64,000 nucleotides of DNA, taken from Streptomyces sp. SID13726. Lineage in GTDB: Bacteria; Actinomycetota; Actinomycetes; Streptomycetales; Streptomycetaceae. The notes below the pieces were generated by a model. The model searched no databases and was not told the DNA's origin. It worked only from the letters and a program-made list of their open reading frames with translations. How positions within the stretch are numbered: the first letter of the stretch is position 1; the number at the start of each line of letters is the position of its first letter. Positions 1 to 8,327 of this stretch are shown one piece after another. The DNA lies in contig NZ_JAAGLY010000006.1 in assembly GCF_010548375.1 (NCBI RefSeq), positions 372,001 to 436,000 on the forward strand, in the 5' to 3' direction. A program made the position numbers and the translations under genes.

Positions 1-1283
1 AGCGGGCCACGGGCGGGGCGCCGACGCCCGCGGCCGACCTGTTCTCGCTGGGCTGCACGCTGTACCACGCCGTGGAGGGCGTGGGTCCCTTCGAGCGGGA
101 GTCGCATCTCGCCGAGGTGACCGCGGTGGTCATGGAGGAGCCCCGGCCGGCCGTGCGGGCGGGCGCGCTGGGCCCCGTACTCCAGGCGCTGCTCGCCAAG
201 GACCCCGCACAGCGGCTGTCGGCACCGGAGGCGGAGGCCGCGTTGTCGCGGATCGTGACCCCGCAGGCCGAGCCGTACGTCCGGACGCAGACCGACCTCG
301 GCTCCCAGCCGCCCTGGGCGGGGCCCGCAGTACCGCCGCCGGTGGCCCCGCAGGGCTTCGGACCGCCGCCGAACGGGAGCCGGCCGCACACCACGGGTGA
401 GCCGTTCGTGCTGCCGCCTCCCCCGCCGCCGCGTGGCGGGCGTCGGCGGCGCGAGCGCTCGCACGCCCTGCGGGCCGTCCTGGCCTGCGGGCTCGGGGTG
501 CTGCTGGCGCTGGGGGGCGTGTGGTACGCGATGGCCGACCGGTCCTCGGACAGCCCTGGCGGTGACGGGGGCGACAAGCGGCCGTACGGCGCGACGGTCG
601 GGCTGACCAAGGCGCTGCGGGACGGGGACTGTGTGATCGCCGACTGGCCGGGGTCGAACCGTTTCCAGGGGACGCCCCGGCTACGGCTGGACGCGGGGTG
701 CGCGGCGGCTCCGGACGGGCAGGTGACGGCGTTCGTGGCGGCCGCCTCGGCGGAGGAGGCGCGGCGGACGGGGGCGGCGAGGTGCGAGGAGCGGACGCGG
801 GAGATCCGGGGCCGGCTGGCGGACGTCCGCAGCCTTGCGGTGGTGCCGGCGGACGGCGGGTTCGAAGCGGCGGGGCGGCGCACCGCCTGTCTGGTGGTGG
901 GCGGGAACGGGCCGGTGTACGGGCCGATCGGCACCCGCCGTGCGCTGGGCTCGGCGTTCGCGGACACGGCGACCATGCAGCGGCGGGACTGTCTCGACGT
1001 GCGCACCAACCGGGACGCCCGGCTGGTCTCCTGCGAGGGCCCCTACGACGAGCAGGTGCTCGGATTCACCCGTCTGGGCGCGGACGTGCCCTTCTCCGAG
1101 GCGCGGACCGAGTCGGATCCGGCGTGTGCGCGGGACGTGCCGCCGGGCGACTACGGCTTCGATCCGTCGGTCTACACGGCGGGGTCCTGGACGAGCGAGG
1201 GGCCCTGGAAGAGCGGGACGCATTTCGTCGTGTGCACCGTCCGGAAGCAGAACGGGGGCACCATGGAGGGGGACGAATCCTGA
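1..1283 (+). CDS. Serine/threonine protein kinase, C-terminal part (5' end outside window)
   Basis: The reading frame is open from base 3, so the N-terminal kinase lobe lies upstream of the window. The first visible residues carry kinase subdomain IX (DLFSLGCTLYHAVEG), followed by the end of the catalytic fold (LLAKDPAQRLSAPEA). A Pro-rich linker and a basic patch (GGRRRRERSH) lead to one transmembrane helix at about visible residues 155-176, then roughly 250 residues outside the membrane with several cysteines that may form disulfides. This is the usual layout of PknB-like receptor kinases in actinomycetes: cytoplasmic Hanks-type kinase, single helix, external sensor. The external part lacks recognisable PASTA repeats and its ligand cannot be guessed. 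The call rests on the short kinase remnant plus architecture. Confidence 0.85.
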   Translation, partial: RATGGAPTPAADLFSLGCTLYHAVEGVGPFERESHLAEVTAVVMEEPRPAVRAGALGPVLQALLAKDPAQRLSAPEAEAALSRIVTPQAEPYVRTQTDLGSQPPWAGPAVPPPVAPQGFGPPPNGSRPHTTGEPFVLPPPPPPRGGRRRRERSHALRAVLACGLGVLLALGGVWYAMADRSSDSPGGDGGDKRPYGATVGLTKALRDGDCVIADWPGSNRFQGTPRLRLDAGCAAAPDGQVTAFVAAASAEEARRTGAARCEERTREIRGRLADVRSLAVVPADGGFEAAGRRTACLVVGGNGPVYGPIGTRRALGSAFADTATMQRRDCLDVRTNRDARLVSCEGPYDEQVLGFTRLGADVPFSEARTESDPACARDVPPGDYGFDPSVYTAGSWTSEGPWKSGTHFVVCTVRKQNGGTMEGDES

Positions 1284-1296
1284 GGAGGGTGTCGCG

Positions 1297-1467
1297 ATGC
1301 CCGGTTCTACGGACAGCTCCACGCGGACGATGGGGGTGCTCACCGTCGGCGGACTCGTCGCGGTGACCGCCTACACGGTGGCGCTCGGCAGCAACGGCTG
1401 GCTGTGGTTCGGCTGGGTCGTGCTGGGCCTGATCACTCTCGGCATGGTGGCCACCCGCAGCACCTGA
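1297..1467 (+). CDS. Small two-helix membrane protein
   Basis: A 56-residue protein starts at ATG 1297, 13 bases after the kinase stop, behind a good ribosome site (GGAGGGT at 1284-1290). It has a short polar N terminus, then two hydrophobic stretches (about residues 12-29 and 34-51) joined by a tight Gly/Asn turn, and ends at the tip of the second helix. I do not recognise the family. Spacing suggests it is co-transcribed with the kinase, so an accessory role at the membrane is possible, but that is inference from position only. The ribosome site and a hydropathy pattern suited to a helical hairpin argue that it is real. Confidence 0.6.
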   Translation: MPGSTDSSTRTMGVLTVGGLVAVTAYTVALGSNGWLWFGWVVLGLITLGMVATRST

Positions 1468-1469
1468 CG

Positions 1470-2675
1470 TCAGCCGCCCGTGAGGCGGCTCGCCGAGTGC
1501 ACGCCCGGCTGGTACTTGGGCAGCCGGGCGGTGACCTTCATGCCCGCGCCGACGGCGGTCTCGATGACGAGGCCGTGGGAGTCGCCGTACACCTGGCGGA
1601 GCCGGTCGTCGACGTTGGACAGGCCGATGCCGCCCGAGGGGCTGACCTCGCCCGCGAGGATACGGCGGAGCAGGACCGGGTCCATTCCGGCGCCGTCGTC
1701 CTCGATGACGACCAGGGCCTCGGCACCGGTGTCCTGTGCGGTGATCTGGATGTGGCACTTCTCGGTCTTGCCCTCCAGGCCGTGCTTGACGGCGTTCTCC
1801 ACCAGCGGCTGGAGGCACAGGAAGGGCAGGGCGACCGGGAGGACCTCGGGGGCGATCTGGAGGGTGACGGAGAGGCGGTCGCTGAAGCGTGCCCTCACCA
1901 GCGCCAAGTAGTGGTCGATGGCGTGGAGTTCGTCGGCGAGGGTGGTGAAGTCGCCGTGCCTGCGGAAGCTGTAGCGGGTGAAGTCGGCGAATTCGAGGAG
2001 GAGTTCGCGGGCGCGTTCGGGGTCGGTACGCACGAAGGACGCGATCACCGCGAGCGAGTTGAAGATGAAGTGCGGGGAGATCTGGGCCCGAAGCACCTTG
2101 ATCTCGGCCTCGATCAGCCGGGTGCGGGACTGGTCGAGATCGGCCAACTCCAACTGGACGCTGACCCAGCGGGCGACCTCCCCGGCGGCGCGGACCAGGA
2201 CGGCGGACTCGCGGGGCGCGCAGGCGACCAGGGCGCCGTGGACGCGGTCGTCGACGGTGAGCGGGGCGACGACCGCCCAGCGGACCGGGCAGTCCGGGGC
2301 GTCGCAGGTGAGCGGGAAGGCCTCGCCGCGGCCGGTCTCCAGCGGGCCCGCGAGGCGTTCCATGATCTCGGTGCGGTGGTGGCCGCCGACGCCGTCCCAG
2401 ACCAGGACCTGCTTCTGGTCGGTGAGGCACAGGGCGTCCGTGCCGAGCAGTGAGCGCAGTCGGCGGGCGGACTTGCGGGCGGTCTCCTCGGTCAGCCCGG
2501 CCCGGAGCGGGGGCGCGGCCAGGGAGGCGGTGTGCAGGGTCTCGAAGGTGGCGTGTTCGACGGGGGTGCCGAGGCCGCCCAGGTTCTGCGGGTGGGCGGT
2601 GCGGCGGCCGAGCCAGAAGCCGGCGGCGAGCAGCGGCAGGATGGCCACGCACAGCCCGGCCAGGAATCCGCTCAT
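1470..2675 (-). CDS. LytS/YehU-type sensor histidine kinase
   Basis: This 401-residue protein has one N-terminal helix (residues 4-22), a GAF-like region (about 60-180), then the His_kinase domain with phospho-acceptor His202 in the motif AQISPHFIFNSL, and a C-terminal HATPase (ENAVKHGLEG N-box, DDGAGMDP and GGIGLSNVDDRL G-boxes). That H-box is characteristic of the LytS class, which pairs with LytTR-type regulators; a LytTR gene is the first gene of this same operon. The start ATG overlaps the symporter stop (ATGA), indicating translational coupling. The likely role is to sense substrate supply or cell-envelope state and phosphorylate the LytTR regulator to control the symporter. The signal itself cannot be read from the sequence. 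Confidence 0.88.
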   Translation of the reverse strand: MSGFLAGLCVAILPLLAAGFWLGRRTAHPQNLGGLGTPVEHATFETLHTASLAAPPLRAGLTEETARKSARRLRSLLGTDALCLTDQKQVLVWDGVGGHHRTEIMERLAGPLETGRGEAFPLTCDAPDCPVRWAVVAPLTVDDRVHGALVACAPRESAVLVRAAGEVARWVSVQLELADLDQSRTRLIEAEIKVLRAQISPHFIFNSLAVIASFVRTDPERARELLLEFADFTRYSFRRHGDFTTLADELHAIDHYLALVRARFSDRLSVTLQIAPEVLPVALPFLCLQPLVENAVKHGLEGKTEKCHIQITAQDTGAEALVVIEDDGAGMDPVLLRRILAGEVSPSGGIGLSNVDDRLRQVYGDSHGLVIETAVGAGMKVTARLPKYQPGVHSASRLTGG

Positions 2676-4384
2676 GCCTTCACCTCCGCCCGCAGTTCCT
2701 CCGGCAGATGGAAGCGGGCCAGGATCGCCGCCGTGCCGGCCGGTACCCGGGCCGCGGTGGCCAGGGACACCAGGACCATGGTGAGGAAGCCGAGCGGCAC
2801 CGACCAGAGGGCGGGCCAGGCGAGCAGGGAGTGCAGGGCGCCGGTCGCCGGGAAGCCCGCCATGGTGGCGGCCACGGCGACGAACGCCGAGCCGCCGCCG
2901 ACCAGCATGCCCGCGGCGGCGCCGGGCGGGGTGAGCCGCCGCCACCAGATGCCGAGCACGAGCAGCGGGCAGAAGGAGGAGGCGGAGACGGCGAAGGCGA
3001 GGCCGACCGCGTCGGCGACGGGCAGTCCGCCGACGATGACGCTCGCGGCGAGCGGGGCGAGCATCGCGAGGACCGTGCCGAGTCTGAAGTGCCGTACGCC
3101 GCGCGTCGGGAGGACGTCCTGGGTGAGCACCCCGGCCACCGCCATGGTGAGTCCGGAGGCCGTGGAGAGGAACGCGGCGAAGGCGCCGCCCGCCACCAGC
3201 GCGCCCAGCAGGTCGCCGCCGAGGCCGCCGATCATGCGCTCCGGGAGCAGCAGGACGGCCGCGTCGGCGTCCCCGGTGAGGGTCAGTTCGGGGGCGTACA
3301 GGCGGCCGAGGGCGCCGTAGACCGGGGGCAGGAGGTAGAAGCAGCCGATCAGGCCGAGGACGGCGACCGTGGTGCGGCGGGCGGCGACTCCGTGCGGGCT
3401 GGTGTAGAAGCGGACGACCACGTGCGGCAGGCCCATGGTGCCGAGGAAGGTGGCGAGGATCAGTCCGTACGTGGCGTACAGGGGGCGTTCCTCGCGGCCC
3501 GCGGCGAGGGAGGTGGACATGCCGTCGCTGGTGCCGCGGTCGGCGGCGGGGACGGTGGTGCCCTTGGCGAAGGTGAGGCGGGTGCCCTTGTCGATGTGGT
3601 GCGTGCCTGCGGGGAGTTGGAGCTTCCGGTCCTCGTGTGCGCGGCCGTCGACCGTGCCGGTGACCGTGACGGTCAGGGGGCGCTCCAGCTTGAGGTCGAG
3701 GGTGGAGCCGACGCGGACCACTCGCTGTTCGCGGAAGGTCGCCGGTTCCTCGAAGGCGTGGCTGGGGGCGCCGTCGCCCTGCCAGGCGAGGATGAGGAAG
3801 AGGGCGGGGACCAGGAGGGCGGTGAGCTTGAGCCAGTACTGGAAGGCCTGCACGAAGGTGATGCTGCGCATGCCGCCCGCGGCGACGGTGGCGACCACCA
3901 CGGCGGCCACGATGACTCCGCCGAGCCACTGGGGAGCACCGGTCAGTACGGTCAACGTGAGCCCGGCGCCCTGGAGTTGGGGCAGCAGGTAGAGCCAGCC
4001 GACGCCGACGACGAAGGCGCCCGCGAGCCGTCGTACCGCCTGGGAGGCGAGCCGGGCCTCCGCGAAGTCGGGGAGGGTGTAGGCGCCGGAGCGGCGCAGC
4101 GGGGCGGCGACGAACAGGAGCAGGACGAGGTAGCCGGCGGTGTAGCCGACCGGGTACCAGAGCATGTCGGGGCCCTGGACGAGGACCAGGCCCGCGATGC
4201 CGAGGAAGGAGGCGGCGGAGAGGTACTCGCCGCTGATGGCGGCCGCGTTGAGGCGGGGGCCGACGGTGCGGGAGGCGACGTAGAAGTCGGAGGTGGTGCG
4301 GGAGATGCGCAGGCCGAAGGCGCCTACCAGGACCGTGGCGACGACGACCAGGGCGACCGCCGGTACCGAGTAGCTGGAGTTCAT
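2672..4384 (-). CDS. Sodium:solute symporter, cation/acetate symporter (ActP-like)
   Basis: This 570-residue polytopic membrane protein of the SSS family starts MNSSYSVPAV and carries the early TM1-TM2 signature (SDFYVASRTVGPRLNAAAIS, GEYLSAASFLGIAGL) and many hydrophobic helices. It most resembles the ActP group, which imports acetate, pyruvate or other short monocarboxylates with sodium or protons; the preceding DUF485 gene is the usual partner of ActP. Between two helices lies an inserted, strand-rich polar stretch of about 80-90 residues (around 205-290, including TVTVTGTVDGRAHEDRK) that E. coli ActP lacks, as far as I recall. The start at 4384 gives an ATGA overlap with the DUF485 stop; longer in-frame starts would run into DUF485. 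Confidence 0.85.
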   Translation of the reverse strand: MNSSYSVPAVALVVVATVLVGAFGLRISRTTSDFYVASRTVGPRLNAAAISGEYLSAASFLGIAGLVLVQGPDMLWYPVGYTAGYLVLLLFVAAPLRRSGAYTLPDFAEARLASQAVRRLAGAFVVGVGWLYLLPQLQGAGLTLTVLTGAPQWLGGVIVAAVVVATVAAGGMRSITFVQAFQYWLKLTALLVPALFLILAWQGDGAPSHAFEEPATFREQRVVRVGSTLDLKLERPLTVTVTGTVDGRAHEDRKLQLPAGTHHIDKGTRLTFAKGTTVPAADRGTSDGMSTSLAAGREERPLYATYGLILATFLGTMGLPHVVVRFYTSPHGVAARRTTVAVLGLIGCFYLLPPVYGALGRLYAPELTLTGDADAAVLLLPERMIGGLGGDLLGALVAGGAFAAFLSTASGLTMAVAGVLTQDVLPTRGVRHFRLGTVLAMLAPLAASVIVGGLPVADAVGLAFAVSASSFCPLLVLGIWWRRLTPPGAAAGMLVGGGSAFVAVAATMAGFPATGALHSLLAWPALWSVPLGFLTMVLVSLATAARVPAGTAAILARFHLPEELRAEVKA

Positions 4385-4740
4385 CGGTCCTCGACCAGCC
4401 GTACGAAGTCCCGTTCGTTGCGTTCGGCGCGGCGCACGTACCAGCGGGCGAGCAGGACCATCGGGACGTAGAGGCCGAAGCCGAGGACGCCCCATTCGAG
4501 GCGGTGGGCGTCGGGCATCGCGGCGAAGAGCAGCGGCAGCGGGCCGATGAGCAGGCCGAGGAAGGCGAACACCGCGAGGGCGGCGCGGAGTTGGGTGCGC
4601 ATCAGGGAGCGGACGTAGGTGTGGCCGAGGGTGGTCTGTTCGTCGATCTCGGTGCGCGGCCGGTAGTAGCCGGAGGCGGGGCGGCCTCGGCGGGGCGGGC
4701 CGGTGACGACGACGCGGCGCTCGACGGGGTCCTGCGGCAT
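4381..4740 (-). CDS. DUF485 family membrane protein
   Basis: This 119-residue protein has a polar N terminus, two central transmembrane helices (about residues 50-72 and 82-102) and a charged C-terminal tail (RRAERNERDFVRLVEDR). This is the DUF485 (YjcH) pattern: small membrane proteins encoded directly upstream of ActP-type symporters and thought to assist or form a complex with them. The gene starts two bases after the LytTR stop and overlaps the symporter by four bases, so all four genes are tightly coupled. Length is close to that of E. coli YjcH, with an added N-terminal basic segment. The assignment combines family pattern and context; the molecular role is unproven. Confidence 0.82.
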   Translation of the reverse strand: MPQDPVERRVVVTGPPRRGRPASGYYRPRTEIDEQTTLGHTYVRSLMRTQLRAALAVFAFLGLLIGPLPLLFAAMPDAHRLEWGVLGFGLYVPMVLLARWYVRRAERNERDFVRLVEDR

Positions 4741-4742
4741 GG

Positions 4743-5492
4743 CTAGGGCCTCCTCATCAGCAGGTCGCGCAGTTCGCGCGCGTGCCTGCGGCTGACCTGG
4801 AGCTCCTCGCCGCCGACCAGGACGCTCACCGTGCCCGCGTCCAGGCGGAGTTCGCCGACGTGGCGCAGGGCGACGAGATGGCGGCGGTGGATCCGGACGA
4901 AGCCGCGCGAGCGCCAGCGCTCCTCCAGGGTGGACAGCGGGATACGGACGAGGTGGCTGCCCCTGTCGGTGTGGAGGCGGGCGTAGTCGCCCTGGGCCTC
5001 GACGTGGGTGATGTCGTCGACGGAGACGAACCGGGTCACCCCGCCGAGCTCGACGGGTATGTGGTCGGGGTCGGGTTCGTGGACGGGTATGCGGGGCGCG
5101 CTGTCGAGGCGTTCGGCGGCTCGGCGGACGGCCTCCGCGAGGCGTTCCTTGCGGACCGGCTTGAGGACGTAGTCGACGGCCTTGAGGTCGAAGGCCTGGA
5201 CGGCGAAGTCCTCGTGGGCGGTGACGAACACGACGAGCGGCGGCTTGGCGAACCCGGTCAGCAGCCGCGCGAGGTCGAGGCCGTCGAGCCCGGGCATGTT
5301 GATGTCGAGGAACACGACGTCGATGGCCTCGGGACCGTCCGGGCCCGACTCCAGCGCGCGGTTGATGCGGCGCAGCGCCTCGGTGGCGTCACCGGCCCCC
5401 TCCACGGTGCCGATCCGGGGGTCGGCGTTGAGGAGGTAGAGCAGTTCCTCCAGCGAGGGGCGTTCGTCGTCGACAGCCAGGGCGCGCAGCAT
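4743..5492 (-). CDS. LytTR-family response regulator
   Basis: This 249-residue two-domain regulator has a receiver domain at residues 1-125 with acidic pair VDDE near the start, phospho-acceptor Asp63 (FLDINMPG) and the conserved Lys of VLKPV. A LytTR DNA-binding domain follows at about 148-245 (FVSVDDITHVEAQGDYARLH, FVRIHRRHLV). It heads the operon LytTR-DUF485-symporter-LytS kinase, so it most likely controls transcription of that operon in response to its cognate kinase, as in the E. coli BtsSR/YpdAB carbon-scavenging systems. The ATG at 5492 is chosen because the receiver begins immediately after it. The divergent lrp gene starts 78 bases upstream, leaving a short shared promoter region. 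Confidence 0.88.
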   Translation of the reverse strand: MLRALAVDDERPSLEELLYLLNADPRIGTVEGAGDATEALRRINRALESGPDGPEAIDVVFLDINMPGLDGLDLARLLTGFAKPPLVVFVTAHEDFAVQAFDLKAVDYVLKPVRKERLAEAVRRAAERLDSAPRIPVHEPDPDHIPVELGGVTRFVSVDDITHVEAQGDYARLHTDRGSHLVRIPLSTLEERWRSRGFVRIHRRHLVALRHVGELRLDAGTVSVLVGGEELQVSRRHARELRDLLMRRP

Positions 5493-5570
5493 GAACCCGG
5501 AGTGTAGGAGTAATTCGCATGGCTGGACATGTGCGGAGGTGTGGACGTCCTTGCTGGATACAGTGCCGAC

Positions 5571-6056
5571 ATGAACAGCAGGCCCTCGGCGTTCGACGAG
5601 CTCGACCGGAAGATCATCACCGCGCTGATGGCGAACTCCCGGACCAGTTTCGCCGAGATCGGCGCCGCGATCGGGCTGTCCTCGACGGCGGTCAAGCGGC
5701 GGGTGGACCGGCTGCGGGACACCGGGGTGATCACCGGGTTCACGGCCACGGTGGAGCCGTCGGCGCTGGGCTGGACCACCGAGGCGTACGTCGAGGTGTA
5801 CTGCGAGGGCGCGGCCCCGCCGAGGCGGCTCGCGGAGGTGGTCCGCAACCATCCGGAGATCACCGCGGCGATGACGGTGACCGGGGGCGCGGACGCGCTG
5901 CTGCATGTCCGGGCGCGGGACGTGGAGCACTTCGAGGAGGTACTGGAGCGCATCCGCGTGGAGCCGTTCATCCGGAAGACGATCAGCGTGATGGTGCTGT
6001 CCCATCTCCTCCCGGAAAGCCCGGAAGCGGGGGCGACACAGCCCGCTCCCGAATAA
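5571..6056 (+). CDS. Lrp/AsnC family transcriptional regulator
   Basis: This 161-residue protein has an N-terminal AsnC helix-turn-helix (LDRKIITALMANSRTSFAEI to RRVDRLRDTGVITGF, residues 8-58) and a RAM/ligand-binding domain (about 70-150). The start is ATG 5571; upstream starts are possible but put non-conserved residues before the HTH. A -10-like hexamer TACAGT ends six bases before the ATG, which would give a leaderless mRNA. The gene stands directly in front of ddaH-rocD, and three dyads lie between them at 6068-6134. Lrp/AsnC proteins commonly sense an amino acid and control adjacent catabolic genes, so arginine, methylarginine or ornithine is a plausible effector here; that is inference from context. 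Confidence 0.88.
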   Translation: MNSRPSAFDELDRKIITALMANSRTSFAEIGAAIGLSSTAVKRRVDRLRDTGVITGFTATVEPSALGWTTEAYVEVYCEGAAPPRRLAEVVRNHPEITAAMTVTGGADALLHVRARDVEHFEEVLERIRVEPFIRKTISVMVLSHLLPESPEAGATQPAPE

Positions 6057-6067
6057 ACATCCGAGTG

Positions 6068-6134
6068 CGCAGCATCGCTGCGTGTCGGTCGTCGAATACG
6101 CAGCGTTCCTGCGCGGACACGCAATTGTTGTTGC
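6068..6134. promoter_or_regulatory. Three dyads, candidate Lrp/AsnC operator upstream of ddaH-rocD
   Basis: Two sites share the pattern CGCAG-N5-CTGCG at 6068-6082 and 6099-6113 and are identical at 12 of 15 bases. Their centres lie 31 bp apart, close to three helical turns. A third, looser dyad GCAA-N6-TTGC is at 6121-6134, about two turns further on and just before the candidate -35. Helically phased 15-bp dyads are typical of Lrp-family binding. The assignment to the neighbouring Lrp protein is inferred. Confidence 0.5.
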
Positions 6135-6164
6135 TTGTCGGTCGTACGGGTCACTTTCTACCTT
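6135..6164 (+). promoter_or_regulatory. Candidate promoter of ddaH-rocD
   Basis: TTGTCG at 6135-6140 and TACCTT at 6159-6164 are separated by 18 bp, a plausible HrdB-type promoter. It places the start of transcription about 40 bases before the GTG of ddaH. The third dyad abuts the -35, so the regulator could interfere with or contact RNA polymerase. Confidence 0.4.
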
Positions 6165-6210
6165 GGTGTCAACCCTCAGTAGACACCGCAGGAAGCGGAG
6201 GAACCCCTCT

Positions 6211-7023
6211 GTGTCCGACTCCCGTGTGCCGCGCCGGCGGCGATTCCTCGTCTGCGAACCCAGACACTTCGCCGTGCAGTACGCGATCAATCCCTGGATG
6301 CATCCCGACACCCACGTCGACGTGGACCTGGCTCAGGAGCAGTGGCGCACGCTGATCAGCGCCTACGAGACCCACGGTCACAGCGTCGACGCCGTGGAGC
6401 CGGTCCCCGGTCTCCCCGACATGGTCTTCGCCGCGAACTCCGCGGTCGTCGTCGGCGGCCGTGTCTTCGGCTCGCTCTTCCACGCGCCCGAGCGGCGCCC
6501 CGAGTCCACGCACTACGACCTGTGGTTCAAGACCGCGGGCTACGACGTCCACCGGCCCGTGGCGGTCTGCGAGGGCGAGGGCGACCTCGTCTGGACGGGC
6601 CGGTACGTGCTGGCCGGGACCGGGTTCCGGACCACCCGTGAGGCGCACCGCGAGGTGCAGGAGTTCTTCGGCCACCCGGTGATCAGCCTGACCCTGGTGG
6701 ACCCGCACTTCTACCACCTGGACACCGCGCTGTTCGTGCTGGACGACGACAACATCGTCTACTACCCGGAGGCCTTTTCGCCGGGCAGCCGCGAGGTGCT
6801 CGCCCAGCTGTACCCGGACGCGGTGCTCGCGACCCGGGACGACGCGATGGCCTTCGGCCTGAACTCCGTGTCCGACGGCCGCAACGTCTTCATCGCCCCG
6901 CAGGCCGAGGCCCTCGCCGTGCGCCTCGACGAGCACGGCTACGTCCCCGTCCCCGTCGACCTCTCCGAGTTCCACAAGGCCGGCGGCGGCATCAAGTGCT
7001 GCACCCAGGAGATCCGCTCATGA
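6211..7023 (+). CDS. ddaH: Dimethylarginine dimethylaminohydrolase-like amidinotransferase-fold enzyme
   Basis: This 270-residue protein of the guanidino-group-modifying superfamily would hydrolyse N-omega-methylated arginine to citrulline and methylamines. Visible signatures are FAANSAVVVGG (substrate-binding Asn/Asp region), EGEGDLVWTGRYVLAG, the catalytic His in DPHFYHLDTALFVL and a Cys pair near the C terminus (KCCTQE, residues 263-264) that supplies the nucleophile. GTG 6211 is chosen because it follows a ribosome site (GGAGGA about eight bases away) and begins at the conserved RFLVCEP strand; an in-frame ATG at 6082 would lie inside the operator region. The stop overlaps the rocD start (ATGA). 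Arginine deiminase-like activity on free arginine is the main alternative. Confidence 0.85.
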   Translation: MSDSRVPRRRRFLVCEPRHFAVQYAINPWMHPDTHVDVDLAQEQWRTLISAYETHGHSVDAVEPVPGLPDMVFAANSAVVVGGRVFGSLFHAPERRPESTHYDLWFKTAGYDVHRPVAVCEGEGDLVWTGRYVLAGTGFRTTREAHREVQEFFGHPVISLTLVDPHFYHLDTALFVLDDDNIVYYPEAFSPGSREVLAQLYPDAVLATRDDAMAFGLNSVSDGRNVFIAPQAEALAVRLDEHGYVPVPVDLSEFHKAGGGIKCCTQEIRS

Positions 7024-8240
7024 CCGCACCCGTAAGCACGCGTTCCTCCGCCGATCTCATCCAGGCCGAGGAGCCGGTCCTCGCGCACAACTACCACCCG
7101 CTGCCCGTGGTCGTCGCCCGCGCCGAGGGCACCTGGGTCGAGGACGTGGAGGGCCGCCGCTACCTCGACATGCTGGCCGGCTACTCCGCCCTCAACTTCG
7201 GCCACCGCCACCCCGCGCTGATCGAGGCGGCGCACCAGCAGCTGGACCGCCTGACCCTCACCTCCCGGGCCTTCCACAACGACCGGCTCGCCGAGTTCGC
7301 GGAGCGCCTGGCCGGGCTGACCGGCCTCGACATGGTGCTGCCGATGAACACCGGCGCCGAGGCGGTGGAGAGCGGCATCAAGGTGGCCCGCAAGTGGGCG
7401 TACGAGGTCAAGGGCGTCCCGGCCGACCGGGCGACGATCGTGGTGGCCGCGGAGAACTTCCACGGCCGTACGACGACGATCGTGTCGTTCTCCACCGACG
7501 AGACCGCGCGGGCGGGCTTCGGCCCCTTCACACCCGGCTTCCGGATCGTGCCGTACAACGACCTGGCGGCGCTGGAGGAGGCCGTCGACGAGACCACGGC
7601 GGCCGTGCTGCTGGAGCCGATCCAGGGCGAGGCGGGCGTGGTCATCCCGGACGAGGGCTACCTGGCCGGAGTGCGTGAGCTGACCCTGCGCAAGGGCTGT
7701 CTGTTCATCGCCGACGAGATCCAGTCGGGCCTCGGCCGCACCGGGCGCACGCTGGCCGTGGAGCACGAGGGGGTCGTGCCGGACGTCCTGCTCCTGGGCA
7801 AGGCGCTGGGCGGCGGCATCGTCCCGGTCTCCGCGGTGGTCGCCCGCCGTGACGTGCTCGGTGTACTGCGACCGGGCGAACACGGCTCGACCTTCGGCGG
7901 CAACCCGCTGGCGGCGGCCGTCGGCACCGCGGTGGTCGACCTGCTGGAGACCGGCGAGTTCCAGCGCCGGGCGTCCGACCTGGGCGTGCTCCTGCGGGAC
8001 GGCCTGGCCGGGCTGGTGGGCCGGGGTGTGGTCGGCTTCCGCGCGCGGGGCCTGTGGGCGGGCGTGGACATCGACCCGGCGATCGGCACCGGGCGCGAGG
8101 TCAGCAAGCTGCTGATGCACGAGGGAATCCTGGTCAAGGACACCCACGGCTCGACGATCAGGCTGGCTCCGCCGCTGACGATCACGGCCGAGGAACTGGG
8201 TTCGGCGCTCGGAGTACTGGAAGGCGTACTGAAGCGGTAG
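7020..8240 (+). CDS. rocD: Ornithine--oxo-acid transaminase
   Basis: This 406-residue class III PLP aminotransferase transfers the delta-amino group of ornithine to 2-oxoglutarate, giving glutamate semialdehyde that cyclises to pyrroline-5-carboxylate. Motifs: GYSALNFGHRHP, MNTGAEAVESGIKVARKW, FHGRTTTIVSFS, the PLP Asp in FIADEIQSGLGRTG and the Schiff-base Lys in LLLGKALGGG. Length and motif order match ornithine aminotransferases more closely than acetylornithine enzymes. It is coupled to ddaH by an ATGA overlap, so citrulline/ornithine produced from (methyl)arginine could feed into glutamate and proline metabolism. Regulation by the upstream Lrp protein is likely but inferred. Confidence 0.92.
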   Translation: MTAPVSTRSSADLIQAEEPVLAHNYHPLPVVVARAEGTWVEDVEGRRYLDMLAGYSALNFGHRHPALIEAAHQQLDRLTLTSRAFHNDRLAEFAERLAGLTGLDMVLPMNTGAEAVESGIKVARKWAYEVKGVPADRATIVVAAENFHGRTTTIVSFSTDETARAGFGPFTPGFRIVPYNDLAALEEAVDETTAAVLLEPIQGEAGVVIPDEGYLAGVRELTLRKGCLFIADEIQSGLGRTGRTLAVEHEGVVPDVLLLGKALGGGIVPVSAVVARRDVLGVLRPGEHGSTFGGNPLAAAVGTAVVDLLETGEFQRRASDLGVLLRDGLAGLVGRGVVGFRARGLWAGVDIDPAIGTGREVSKLLMHEGILVKDTHGSTIRLAPPLTITAEELGSALGVLEGVLKR

Positions 8241-8327
8241 CACCTCCCCCGTCGGCACACTCGCCCACACCGGGTGAAGATGAGACGAAGAGGTGGTAGA
8301 CCACTCTCAGCGACAGAGAGGTCGGCC

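Noticed and set aside
2450..4471. A 673-codon open frame on the plus strand opposite the symporter and kinase
   Set aside because: It is antisense to two well-supported genes, its product is low-complexity Gly/Glu/Arg-rich, and such frames are expected in very GC-rich DNA.
6082..6210. An upstream ATG extending ddaH by 43 codons
   Set aside because: The extension would cover the dyads and promoter, has no ribosome site, and adds sequence unlike the family N terminus.
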